Assembly (NCBI GenBank): GCA_030066985.1
Contig: JASJAN010000004.1
Location: 1-64,000, forward strand
Direction of reading: 5' to 3'
Length of the DNA: 64,000 nt
Source of the DNA: Desulfobacterales bacterium
Lineage (GTDB): Bacteria; Desulfobacterota; Desulfobacteria; Desulfobacterales; JAHEIW01
In this document: positions 20,502 to 29,672 of the stretch, one piece after another
Layout: each line of letters opens with the position of its first letter
Position numbering within the stretch: the stretch's first letter is position 1
Notes under the pieces: generated by a model
Seen by the model: the letters and a program-made list of their open reading frames with translations, nothing else
The model's database searches: none
Told to the model about the DNA's origin: nothing
Translations under genes and position numbers: made by a program

Positions 20502-20915
20502 ATGGATGCCTTTGATGAATTAAAACAGGTGAAAACCCTGCTGGTCGATGACGATGAGTTTATTAGAAATTCCCTTGAGCTGGCCTTTAAAACCAAGGGC
20601 TGCCCGTTGCAGGTGGCCCAGAGTGCCGAAGAGGGTCTGAAAGCCATCAAGGAACAGCCGTTTGACATCATCATCAGTGATTTAAGGCTGCCGGGGATGA
20701 GTGGCCTGGATTTCTTAAAGCTGACCACCGTCACCCACCCGGATGCCATCCGCTTTTTAATTACCGCCTACCGTGATGAATGCACACTATCAAAAGCCGT
20801 TCGCAGCGGTATCCATCAATTTATTGACAAGCCTTTTTCTGCCAAAGCCTTCATTAATCTGCTGGCCGTCACCTTCAAACTAAAAAGAAAAGGGCGGCAA
20901 CACGCAGTTCATTAA
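20502..20915 (+). CDS. Single-domain response regulator (CheY-like) 1
   Basis: 137 aa from ATG 20502, chosen because MDAFDELKQVKTLL aligns with the start of the paralogue at 28568; an ATG eight codons upstream is also open. It is a pure receiver domain: acidic pocket VDDDEF, phosphoacceptor in IIISDLRLPGM, TAYRD switch and KPFS lysine. There is no output domain. It sits about 75 nt after giant gene 1, probably in the same transcript. It may act as a phosphate sink or shuttle for the kinase at 7361; this is inference. No clear ribosome-binding site is seen. Confidence 0.88.
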   Translation: MDAFDELKQVKTLLVDDDEFIRNSLELAFKTKGCPLQVAQSAEEGLKAIKEQPFDIIISDLRLPGMSGLDFLKLTTVTHPDAIRFLITAYRDECTLSKAVRSGIHQFIDKPFSAKAFINLLAVTFKLKRKGRQHAVH

Positions 20916-21254
20916 TATTTCAATCCAATCGCTTATCTTTTTTGATGGCCCCTCTCTTCTACGCTCACAATCACCTCAATTTTATCTGTAGAACCTTGGA
21001 ATTGACGATATATTTATTTTTAAAGCTATGCTGATGAGGAAGAAATTGCCGCTCGGGCGACTTTTTCCTTTATATTTGGTGTCAAAAGACACAAATTTGC
21101 CTACTTCGATCCCAAAATCAACCTCTCTCCATTTTAACTATTTGTAATTATTATTATTATTAACTTGGCCGAATTTGGCACAATGCCTGCAGAGCTGTTT
21201 TCAGACAATTTCTTTCCAAATAAAAATAGATAAATAAGCAATATTTTCAATAGA
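20916..21254 (+). promoter_or_regulatory. Upstream palindrome and sigma54 promoter of giant gene 2
   Basis: TTGGCACAATGCCTGCA (21175-21191; GG 21177, N10, GC 21189) is a near-perfect sigma54 site. The perfect palindrome GTGTCAAAAGACAC (21079-21092) begins 98 bp upstream of the GG, exactly as in the other copy. Both are followed by the shared text AAATTTG. Unlike copy 1, here the promoter lies before the receiver remnant, which therefore falls in the leader. The rest of the stretch holds no gene. Confidence 0.75.
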
Positions 21255-21553
21255 TTAAAAAAATTAAGGGCCCTGCTGGTCGACGAAGATGAGTTCATCC
21301 GCGATGCACTCAAAATTGTTTTTGTCGCCAAAGGTTGCCCGCTTTAGGTCGCTGAATCTGTTGAAGATGGTCTTCAGCACAGTTTTTGATTACCGCCTAT
21401 CGCGATGATCACATTCGGTCTGAAGCCCTACAAATCGGAATTCGGGGGTTTATCGCAAAACCCTTTTCAGTCAAAAAGCTCGTCAAACAACTGGACCTGG
21501 TCGTCAAAAACCAGGCGAAACATGACGCTGCGGTGGACTGCAGGACCGCATAG
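21255..21553 (+). pseudogene. Receiver-domain pseudogene with stop and internal deletion
   Basis: From 21255 the frame reads LKKLRALLVDEDEFIRDAL, then meets TAG at 21345. Homology resumes, then about 38 residues are missing near 21380, including the phosphoacceptor motif. After a frame change it continues FLITAYRDDHIRSEAL and FIAKPFSVKKL to TAG 21551. It is clearly a dead member of the same receiver family as 12239, 20502 and 28568. It lies wholly inside the untranslated leader of giant gene 2. Confidence 0.88.
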
Positions 21554-21569
21554 AAGGCTCCCGAAACAA

Positions 21570-24500
21570 ATGATGACACTTACACGTACAAAAAAGAAAA
21601 CTCATATACAGGGGCGGGGAGTGGGTAAGTTTGCATGCTTTTTTTTACTGATGGTAATCTGCACCGGACTCACAGCCGTACAGCCAGCCGAGGCTGCTTT
21701 TCCAGTTGTCCAGGCCATAAATACATCATCTGAACCTATCAATACAGCAAATCATACCGTTAATCTGCCCAGCAGTATCAGCTCAGGTGACCTCCTCATT
21801 GTTTTCTTTTCATGCGATGCCAATGAAACCGTAACCTGGCCTGGTGGTTGGACTTCCATTTTTCATCAAACGAATTCAAATACCCTCGATATCGGATATA
21901 AAATTGCTGACGGGGCAGAGGGTGCTGCAGTTACGGTTCTTACAGGCACTAATGAAAAATCGGCTCATCTTTCTTATCGAATAACCGGACATGATAGCGC
22001 ACAGGCACCGCAAGCCTCAACCGGAGCAACCAGTACCAGCACCTCCCCCAATCCGGATTCACTGACACCGACCGGTGGGGCCAAAGATTATTTATGGATC
22101 GCCGTTGAAGGCAATGATGACGGTCGGGATTCGCCCAGCGTATACCCCAGTAGCTATACAAACGGGCAGACTAGTGCTCAGGGTTCTAGAGGTGGTGCCA
22201 ATGTCGCGGTTGCTAGACGGGAGCTCAATGCTGCGAGCGAAGACCCTGGAGCATTCACCATTCCCAGTGAAGAATGGGTTGCCTGTACGGTTGCGGTTCA
22301 TCCGATACTTATCCCCGACCTTAGCTGGACCACAGGGTCAGCCGACTTTAAAATATATCAGTCCTCAAACCTCACCTGGGATTCAGGAACTTTAGTGTGC
22401 TCCGGAAGTCTTAGCGATACGAACGGCGATACCATAGACTGTAATTCGGGAACCATTGCCAACTCCACCCAATACCGGGTGCAATTGGTATTGGATAATA
22501 CCGGAACTGCAGATGCCACCATGGCATCTGGTGACTACGTGGATCACGTGGCGGTCAAAGGCGGCTGGGCCGGGACCTCACCCACCCTGGGCAATTGTGC
22601 ATTTAATGATCTGGACAGCGATAATACTTCAACCACCTGTAGTGCGGCCTGGAATGCCACCAACAACGTGCGCATCACCAACACCGGCACCGAAGTCAAA
22701 ATCGCCTATGCCGGCACCAACAATGCCGAAGGCTTTATGTATCTGATCACCACCGACAACGATGTGCCCGCCGCCCATACGGGCAGCTACATGAACGCCT
22801 CCATCGACACTATCACCGAGGATTCCAGTAAAATCAGCATCAGCGGGCCATCCAACCCTGCGCCCACCTGGGCCACGGGTTCAGCCGATTTTAAAATATA
22901 CCAATCCTCAAACCTTACCTGGGATTCGGGGACCCTGGTGTGTTCCGGAACCCTTAACGACAATAACGCATCCACGATTGACTGTGATTCGGGTACGCTT
23001 GCCAACTCCACCCAATACCGGGTGCAGGTGGTCCTGGAAAATATCGGAACTGCCGATACCGAGATGTCCGGATCGGGTGAATACGTGGATCACGTGGCGG
23101 TCAAAGGCGGCTGGGCCGGGACCTCGCCTACTTTGGGCAATTGTGCGTTTAACGATCTGGACAGCGACAATGGTTCTACAACCTGCAGCGCGGCCTGGAA
23201 CGCCACCAACAATGTGCGCATCACCAACACCGGTGGCGGCACCGTGAAAATCGCCTATGCAGCAACCAACAACGCCGAAGGGTTTATGTATCTGATTACC
23301 ACCGACAGCGATGTGCCCGTTGGTGATTCGGGCAGCTATATGAACACTTCCATCGACAGTGTTACCCAGGATTCCAGCAAAATCAACATCAACGGTCCCC
23401 TGTCTGACCTCAGCTGGTCCATAGGTTCCCCTGAATTTATGATATATGAGTCCTCGAGCCTCACCTGGGATGCAGGGACCCTGGTGTGCGGCGGCATCCT
23501 TACCGATACCAACGGCGACACCATCGACTGCAAGCCCTTTACAATTGCAGACTCTACCCAATACCGGGTGCAGGTGGTCTTAGAAAATAACGGCGTTAAT
23601 GATGCCAGGATGGCTGCCAGTGATTATATGGATCACGTGGCGGTCAAGGGCGGCTGGGCCGGGACCTCGCCCACTTTGGGCAACTGCGCTTTTTATGATC
23701 TGGACAGCGATAATACCTCTGCCACCTGCAGCGCGTCCATGAACGGCAATGATGTGCGCATCACCAATACCGGCACCGAGGTAAAGATCGCCTATGCCGA
23801 TACCAACAATGCCGAAGGGTTTATGTATCTGATCACCACCGACAGTGATGTGCCCACATCAGATACCACCGGCTACATGAACGCCTCCATCGACACCGTC
23901 ACCGAGGATTCCAGTAAAATAAGATTTAGCGGGCCCTCTCCAACTGTTCAGGACACAGCCAATTCTGCTCAAACCAGCAATACAGACACGCATACTGTTA
24001 GTTTGCCTTCAAATATCAGTGCTGGAGATCTCCTCATTGTTTTCTTTGCAGTCGATGCCAATCCAACGATTACCTGGCCTACAGCTGACGGTTGGGGTGT
24101 CATTTTTAGTCAAGCCAATGGAAACGTTAATAAACTCGAAATTGGATATAAAATTGCGGATGGGACAGAAGGTGCTTCAATTACGATTACCACAGACAGT
24201 ACCCAAAATTCGGCGCATATCGCTAATCGCATAACCGGGCATGATCTATATGGGGCTCCGGAAGTTTCAAGCGGAGCAACCGGCAACAGTACCGCTCCCA
24301 ATCCGGATTCACTGACACCCACTGGCGGTGCCAAAGATTACTTGTGGTTCGCCGTTGAAGGCAACGATGACGGCCGGGATCCGGCCAGCGCATACCCCGG
24401 CAGTTACACGGGCGGTCAGACAATGGCTAGTGGCGGGTCTGGCGGCACTAACGTCGCGGTTGCCAGGCGGGAGCTTAATGCTGTAAGCGAAGACCCGGGC

Positions 24501-27500
24501 ACCTTCACCATTCCCAGTGAAACATGGGTCGCTTGCACAGTTGCCGTTCATCCAAGTACCGCGCCCACGGCTGTGGATCTGCTGTCTTTCAGCGCAAAAG
24601 GTGACGGCGCAGCAGTAAATGTGGAATGGCAGACCGCCAGCGAGACCGACAACCTGGGTTTTCACCTGTATCGCGCTACATCACCTTCCAGCCCCTATGA
24701 GCGGCTGACCGATAAGCTGATCTCCGCCACCGTCACCCCGGGCAAAGGCGGCACCTACAGCTACCTGGATACCGACGTTGCCGTCGGCACCCTGTATTAT
24801 TACAAGCTGGAAGACATCGATGCGTATGGCAAGCACACCGAACACGGGCCCATCAGTGTCGACTGGGATGCGGACGGTATGCCCGATGACTGGGAGATCA
24901 CCCACGGGCTCAACCCCTGGATCAACGATGCCGACCTGGACTATGACGGCGATGGGCTCTCCAATTTAGAAGAATACGAATACGACCTAGATCCGTTTAA
25001 TGCGGATACCGATGGCGACGGCATCCCGGACGGCCAAGAAGACGGCCGTCTGCCCGCCAGAGAAGATCGCGGATCGCGCAGCATCGGCCCCGGTGTTGAA
25101 GTGCTGGCTGCTGATAGCAGCGGCATGACCCTGGTGCTCAATACCAGCGGCTTTGAAGCCGAAGTGGTCAACGCCAATAGCCAGGAATACGAGCAGCTGG
25201 CAGTTGCCGACTATGTGCACGGCTATACCGGCCAGGTGGGCGCTCCCCAGCTGCCGCTCAAAGGCCTGCTGATCGATGTGCCCGCTGGCAAAGCCGCTGA
25301 GCTGACCGTCATCAACAGTCAGGTTGAGCCCTACAGCGGCTACCGCATCTATCCGGTGCCTGAAACCGTTTTAGATGCTGCCGGCGGCATGGCGGCTGTG
25401 GGCAGCGCCTTTTACCAGGATGACCTGGCCTACAGCAGCGATGGGATTTACCCGGCTGCCATCGCAGCCCTGGGTGACAGTTATATCTTCCGTGATCAGC
25501 ACAAGCAACAGGTCATTTTTTATCCGATCGGCTTTAACCCGGCCTCCGGCCAGCTGCTTTTGAATCGCAGAATCGAGCTGCGCATCGACTTTGTCGATGG
25601 CCTCTATGCGCAAGAGATTCCCACCGAGCAGATGCCCTGGCAGGTGCCTGATGGCAACCCCGGGGTGCTCTCACCGATTGCGCTGGGTCTGGCCGCAGCC
25701 CCGGCGCTGGTCAATCCCGCCAGCCCGCTGCTCTCAGCGCTGGGCGCAGCCATTACCGCCTGGTGGAGCCCGCCGGATGTGGCCGATAGGGATGTCTATA
25801 AAATCATCACCGACACAGAAGGCATTTACCGCATCTCCAAAGACTGGCTGGAAAGCTACGGGGTGGATACCACCACCATCAGCCTCAGTGCACTGCGGTT
25901 GTACCATCTGGGCGCAGAAGTGGCCATCGAGGTCTATGATCAAAACAGCGACGATCAAATGGATGCGGCCGACACCATCCACTTTTATGCCGCCCCCATC
26001 AGCCCGGTCTATACCAAATACAGCGATCAAAATGTCTACTGGCTCACCCTGTCGGGTGGCAGCGGTGCCCCGCTGCGCATGGCCACCATTGACGGCGACC
26101 GGCGCCGCGGCCGGCTGGCAGATGATTTTGCCGACACCGTCCATCATGAAAAAAACCAGGTCATCTGGCTAAGGGCACCGGGTGAAGATGACATCGAGCG
26201 CTGGTTTTTTAACACCTACGTGCAGGGCACCGAGCACAGTGGCGGCGGGCAGCCCAAATCCTTTACCATCAACGTGCCCGATCCGACCAGCAACGGCACT
26301 TTGACCATTTTAATGGCCGGTCAGACCAACACCAATCATGTGGTCGCTGTGGCCATCAACGGGGTGGAGCAGAGCTTTAGCTGGTCGGGGATCAGCTATT
26401 ATGAGGCGATTGTTGAAGATGTGCCCCTGATGGATGGCGATAACACCGTCACCCTTCAGTGTTTGAGTGCCGATGGCAACGACTCCATTATCGTTGACTG
26501 GTTTAAGGTCAACTACTGGCGCAACTATGTGGCCCAGGGCGACACATTAACGTTTTCACCCGAAAGCGGCAGCCGTTACCGCATTGACGGTTTTAGCAGC
26601 GATACGGTGCTGGTCTATGACATCAGCGACCCGGTCGATGTCGCCAAAATCGAAAACGCCCAGATCAGCGGCAGCAACCCCTATTCAGTGGAGTTTCGAC
26701 CCGACAAAGGCGGTGACACCTATTTGGCGCTCACGGCTGACACTGCCCAGATCCCCGTAGAGCTGATCCAGGATAGGGCGTCAAACCTGGCCGATAACGC
26801 CAACAGCGCCGACTATATTCTGATCACCCACGGTGAAGTGGGTTGGGATGCCAATGGGGATCAGCTCGCCTGGTTAACCGATCTGATCGCTCATCGTGAA
26901 GACCAGGGCTTGCGTGTTTTTGTGGCTGATATTGAAGACATTTATGATGAGTTTAGCTTTGGTATTCAAAGCCCCCGGGCGGTCAAAGACTTTTTGGCCT
27001 ATGCCTACAGCAACTGGACAGCCCCAGCCGCGCAACATGTGGTGCTGGTGGGCGATGCCACCTATGACCCCAAAGATAACTGGAACATGGGTGATGCCAC
27101 CGCCTATCTGCCCACCCATATGATCTACACTGGCCTCAAGGGCGAGACGGTCACCGATCATTGGTTTGTGACCTTCAGCGGCAAGGATGCGATGGCCGAT
27201 ATGCACATTGGCCGCCTGCCGGCCGCCAATGAAGCTCAGGCAGCGGTGATGGTGGCCAAGATTATTGCCTATGAAAATGCCACCACCCCTGAAAGCTGGC
27301 AAAACAACATGCTACTGGTGGCCGACAACCAAAGAGAGGGGTCAGAGTATGCCTATGAAGTCGCCTTTGAAACCATCAACGAAGATGCCGCGGCGCTGAT
27401 TCCTGAGGCCATGGCCGATCCGTTCAGATTCTATCTGAATGATTATACGGCCACCGCCTACTTAACCGATGACATTATTGACGCCATCAATGACGGGGTG

Positions 27501-28388
27501 CTGATGGTCAACTATGCCGGCCACGGCGCCACCCAGATTTTGGCTGAAGAGCACATCTTTGATGCCGGTGATGTCTCGGCACTGAACAACAGCGACCGGC
27601 TGCCTTTTTTTGTCTCCATGGCCTGTGAGACCGGCTTTTTCGCCTACCCGGAAAACTGGTTTTACCCCTCACTGGCCGAAGCCCTGCTGCGCTCGCAAAA
27701 CGGTGCGGTGGCCGCGTTTATGTCCACCGGCATGACCGCTGTCGAAGGCCAGCAAATCCTGGATGCCGCCCTTTTTGAGGCCATCTTTACCAAAGACATC
27801 CGCCACATAGGGCCGGTCATTGCACATGCCAAACAAACCCTTTTGGCCAATGGGGAAAGCGGCTTTACGGAGATCAGTGACACCTTTTTGCTGTTTGGTG
27901 ATCCGGCCACCAAACTGAAGATCCCCTTGCCGCATATGCCCGCCGGGGTCAATGCCACCACCAAACCCAAAGGGGTCGCCATCAGCTGGCAGCCATCGTC
28001 TGACAGCAACCAGGAGCCGGTGGCGGGCTACAACGTCTACCGCGCCGATTCTGCCAGCGGTCCCTACAGCAAAATCAATATCGGGCTGGTCACAGACAGC
28101 GCTTATGTGGATACTGGTAGTAGTATCGCCGCGGCCTCAGGTAATGTCGTCAGCGGCAGCAGCTATTATAAGGTCAGCGCCGTCACTGACAGTGGTTTTG
28201 AAAGTATACAGTCCCTAGCCGTTAAACCCGCATCAGCCGGCGGCTCATCAAGTGGCGGCGGTGGTGGTGGGTGTTTTATATCTTCGGCTACGAGCACCGT
28301 AACGGTGAAAGTATCGTGGATGGTGTTAATAGTGATCGGGGCTGTTGTCATCTTTGGTGTCAGGTTTCAGGAAAAAAAGAAGGACTGA
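21570..28388 (+). CDS. Giant secreted gingipain-like (C25) multidomain surface protein 2
   Basis: About 2272 aa from ATG 21570 (or 21573). The frame stays open to 21405, but that part overlaps the receiver pseudogene and precedes the signal peptide (hydrophobic core FACFFLLMVICTGLTAV, cleavage near AEAA). The N-terminal half differs from paralogue 1: two copies of a beta-rich domain (GDLLIVFF ... CTVAVHP; about 21700-22310 and 23940-24560) bracket three tandem repeats of about 180 aa (beginning SWTTGSADF, TWATGSADF and SWSIGSPEF). From about 24570 it is colinear with paralogue 1: FN3, DxDxDG calcium repeats, propeptide-like region, C25 domain (H1985 in NYAGHG, C2019 in SMACETG), FN3, a Gly-rich GCFISSA motif, membrane helix and KKKD end. 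It is probably a cell-surface cysteine protease. Confidence 0.85.
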   Translation: MMTLTRTKKKTHIQGRGVGKFACFFLLMVICTGLTAVQPAEAAFPVVQAINTSSEPINTANHTVNLPSSISSGDLLIVFFSCDANETVTWPGGWTSIFHQTNSNTLDIGYKIADGAEGAAVTVLTGTNEKSAHLSYRITGHDSAQAPQASTGATSTSTSPNPDSLTPTGGAKDYLWIAVEGNDDGRDSPSVYPSSYTNGQTSAQGSRGGANVAVARRELNAASEDPGAFTIPSEEWVACTVAVHPILIPDLSWTTGSADFKIYQSSNLTWDSGTLVCSGSLSDTNGDTIDCNSGTIANSTQYRVQLVLDNTGTADATMASGDYVDHVAVKGGWAGTSPTLGNCAFNDLDSDNTSTTCSAAWNATNNVRITNTGTEVKIAYAGTNNAEGFMYLITTDNDVPAAHTGSYMNASIDTITEDSSKISISGPSNPAPTWATGSADFKIYQSSNLTWDSGTLVCSGTLNDNNASTIDCDSGTLANSTQYRVQVVLENIGTADTEMSGSGEYVDHVAVKGGWAGTSPTLGNCAFNDLDSDNGSTTCSAAWNATNNVRITNTGGGTVKIAYAATNNAEGFMYLITTDSDVPVGDSGSYMNTSIDSVTQDSSKININGPLSDLSWSIGSPEFMIYESSSLTWDAGTLVCGGILTDTNGDTIDCKPFTIADSTQYRVQVVLENNGVNDARMAASDYMDHVAVKGGWAGTSPTLGNCAFYDLDSDNTSATCSASMNGNDVRITNTGTEVKIAYADTNNAEGFMYLITTDSDVPTSDTTGYMNASIDTVTEDSSKIRFSGPSPTVQDTANSAQTSNTDTHTVSLPSNISAGDLLIVFFAVDANPTITWPTADGWGVIFSQANGNVNKLEIGYKIADGTEGASITITTDSTQNSAHIANRITGHDLYGAPEVSSGATGNSTAPNPDSLTPTGGAKDYLWFAVEGNDDGRDPASAYPGSYTGGQTMASGGSGGTNVAVARRELNAVSEDPGTFTIPSETWVACTVAVHPSTAPTAVDLLSFSAKGDGAAVNVEWQTASETDNLGFHLYRATSPSSPYERLTDKLISATVTPGKGGTYSYLDTDVAVGTLYYYKLEDIDAYGKHTEHGPISVDWDADGMPDDWEITHGLNPWINDADLDYDGDGLSNLEEYEYDLDPFNADTDGDGIPDGQEDGRLPAREDRGSRSIGPGVEVLAADSSGMTLVLNTSGFEAEVVNANSQEYEQLAVADYVHGYTGQVGAPQLPLKGLLIDVPAGKAAELTVINSQVEPYSGYRIYPVPETVLDAAGGMAAVGSAFYQDDLAYSSDGIYPAAIAALGDSYIFRDQHKQQVIFYPIGFNPASGQLLLNRRIELRIDFVDGLYAQEIPTEQMPWQVPDGNPGVLSPIALGLAAAPALVNPASPLLSALGAAITAWWSPPDVADRDVYKIITDTEGIYRISKDWLESYGVDTTTISLSALRLYHLGAEVAIEVYDQNSDDQMDAADTIHFYAAPISPVYTKYSDQNVYWLTLSGGSGAPLRMATIDGDRRRGRLADDFADTVHHEKNQVIWLRAPGEDDIERWFFNTYVQGTEHSGGGQPKSFTINVPDPTSNGTLTILMAGQTNTNHVVAVAINGVEQSFSWSGISYYEAIVEDVPLMDGDNTVTLQCLSADGNDSIIVDWFKVNYWRNYVAQGDTLTFSPESGSRYRIDGFSSDTVLVYDISDPVDVAKIENAQISGSNPYSVEFRPDKGGDTYLALTADTAQIPVELIQDRASNLADNANSADYILITHGEVGWDANGDQLAWLTDLIAHREDQGLRVFVADIEDIYDEFSFGIQSPRAVKDFLAYAYSNWTAPAAQHVVLVGDATYDPKDNWNMGDATAYLPTHMIYTGLKGETVTDHWFVTFSGKDAMADMHIGRLPAANEAQAAVMVAKIIAYENATTPESWQNNMLLVADNQREGSEYAYEVAFETINEDAAALIPEAMADPFRFYLNDYTATAYLTDDIIDAINDGVLMVNYAGHGATQILAEEHIFDAGDVSALNNSDRLPFFVSMACETGFFAYPENWFYPSLAEALLRSQNGAVAAFMSTGMTAVEGQQILDAALFEAIFTKDIRHIGPVIAHAKQTLLANGESGFTEISDTFLLFGDPATKLKIPLPHMPAGVNATTKPKGVAISWQPSSDSNQEPVAGYNVYRADSASGPYSKINIGLVTDSAYVDTGSSIAAASGNVVSGSSYYKVSAVTDSGFESIQSLAVKPASAGGSSSGGGGGGCFISSATSTVTVKVSWMVLIVIGAVVIFGVRFQEKKKD

Positions 28389-28497
28389 GCGTTGAGGACT
28401 GCGGACTGAGCATGTTGCCAAAAGCAAAAAGCCAAGCGCCAGAGGCCAGTAGCCAGAAGCACAAAGGTAATAGCTGATCTACCTGTTCTTAGCACTA

Positions 28498-28563
28498 ACC
28501 TTTGACCCCAGAACCCTTGAACCTTTGAACCCTGAACCTTTGAACCCTGAACCTTTGAACCTT
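28498..28563 (+). repeat. Tandem degenerate repeat, unit CTGAACCTTTGAAC
   Basis: A 14-nt unit is repeated in tandem over about 55 nt (GAACCCTTGAAC variants included), ending 4 nt before the start of the receiver gene. Looser repeats rich in GCCAGAA/GCCAGTA units precede it at 28430-28460. The receiver gene has no ordinary ribosome-binding site after it. Confidence 0.7.
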
Positions 28564-28567
28564 AAAT

Positions 28568-28972
28568 ATGGACCCATTTGAAGAACTGAAAAAAGCGAAG
28601 ACCCTGCTGGTCGATGACGATGAGTTTATTCGCAACTCCGTTGATCTGGCCTTTCGAACCCGTGGCTGTGAGCTGCATGTGGTCGAAAATGCTGAAGACG
28701 GCCTTCAGGCCGTGAAAGACCGGCAGTTTAATATCATCATCAGTGATTTGCGCTTGCCCGGTATCAACGGTTTGGATTTTTTAAAACTGACCTCCGTCAC
28801 CCACCCCAAAGCGATTCGGTTTCTGATCACCGCCTACCGCGACGACCGCTTTGTTTCCGAAGCCATTCGCAGCGGCATTCATCAACTTATAGATAAACCT
28901 TTCACTATTAACGTTCTTGTCAGCATGCTGGCTGTTGAATTGAAACGCCAATCCAAAGACAATTCCAATTAA
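28568..28972 (+). CDS. Single-domain response regulator (CheY-like) 2
   Basis: 134 aa. A receiver domain only: VDDDEF acidic pocket, phosphoacceptor in IIISDLRLPGIN, TAYRDD and KPFT. It is paralogous to 20502-20915 and to the two decayed copies. It follows giant gene 2 as the other intact copy follows giant gene 1, which shows that the duplicated unit is giant protein plus receiver. Its output partner is unknown. The sequence just before the ATG is a tandem repeat, not a Shine-Dalgarno element, so coupling or an atypical start is likely. Confidence 0.88.
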   Translation: MDPFEELKKAKTLLVDDDEFIRNSVDLAFRTRGCELHVVENAEDGLQAVKDRQFNIIISDLRLPGINGLDFLKLTSVTHPKAIRFLITAYRDDRFVSEAIRSGIHQLIDKPFTINVLVSMLAVELKRQSKDNSN

Positions 28973-29333
28973 CACCCATTAAATTGCCAGCATTACACAT
29001 GTAGCGCCCGCCAGATATTCCTTATTCTACTGCCCCTGTTCAACTTTTTTTGTTGTTTTACCGTGCGCCCTGCGCCTTTGGCCGTAGGCTTTAATCGCAT
29101 ATTGACAATGTGGTGTTGAAAAAGTACAAGATACTTAAATAATGATAGATTTTAATTTACTTAGCGCCTGCAGGTTGCACGCGCCCTCCAGAGGCGGTCA
29201 AGTCGGAGGCATTTATTAATTATTGAAATCAATATATTGTTTATTTAGATAATATGCTTAGAGTGATACCAAAACATCGTGTCTAACTTAGCATTCGATT
29301 TCATATAAAATTCAGGGATTAAAGGAGTAGACA
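28973..29333 (+). promoter_or_regulatory. Intergenic region with sigma70-like promoter
   Basis: TTGACA (29102-29107), 17-nt spacer, TACAAG (29125-29130) would give a leader of about 200 nt for the STAS gene. Nothing else is recognised in this stretch. Confidence 0.4.
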
Positions 29334-29672
29334 ATGGAGATTCAAAACAAAGTGGAGAACGGCGTGTTAATCGTTAGCATTGACGGCCGCCTTGACGCTG
29401 CAAATGCACCAGTTGCCGAAGATGAAATCAAAAAAGCGTTGGGAGAAGAACAAAACCGGTTGCTTTTTGACTTAAGCGAACTGGAGTACCTCAGCAGTGG
29501 TGGGTTGCGTGTTATCCTGGGGGCCGCCAAGGAAATCCGGCGCAGAGAAGGCAAAGTAGCACTTGCCGCCCTCAAAGAATACGTTTATGAAATTTTTGAG
29601 ATCAGTGGGTTTAACGCCATGATTCCTATCAAAGATACCCTTGATGAAGGCATGACGGAAGTATCATCATAG
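29334..29672 (+). CDS. STAS-domain anti-sigma factor antagonist (RsbV/SpoIIAA-like)
   Basis: 112 aa, one STAS domain. The conserved phosphorylatable serine is in YLSSGGLRVILGA. RBS AAAGGAG lies 8 nt before the ATG. In partner-switching systems the dephosphorylated antagonist captures an anti-sigma kinase. It is paralogous to the minus-strand STAS protein at 38120-38455 (same YLSS-GLRV core), and the PP2C gene at 36906 could dephosphorylate both. No anti-sigma HATPase kinase is present in the window. Confidence 0.9.
   Translation: MEIQNKVENGVLIVSIDGRLDAANAPVAEDEIKKALGEEQNRLLFDLSELEYLSSGGLRVILGAAKEIRRREGKVALAALKEYVYEIFEISGFNAMIPIKDTLDEGMTEVSS

Noticed and set aside
21405-21569. Upstream in-frame extension of giant gene 2
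   Set aside because: It overlaps the receiver pseudogene in another frame, precedes the signal peptide and has no ribosome-binding site; the start at 21570 is preferred.
18349-27302. Long minus-strand frames opposite the giant genes
   Set aside because: They arise from the codon bias of the giant genes; their text has no family features.
28498-28563. CRISPR array
   Set aside because: The repeat units are contiguous 14-mers with no spacers and there are no cas genes in the window.
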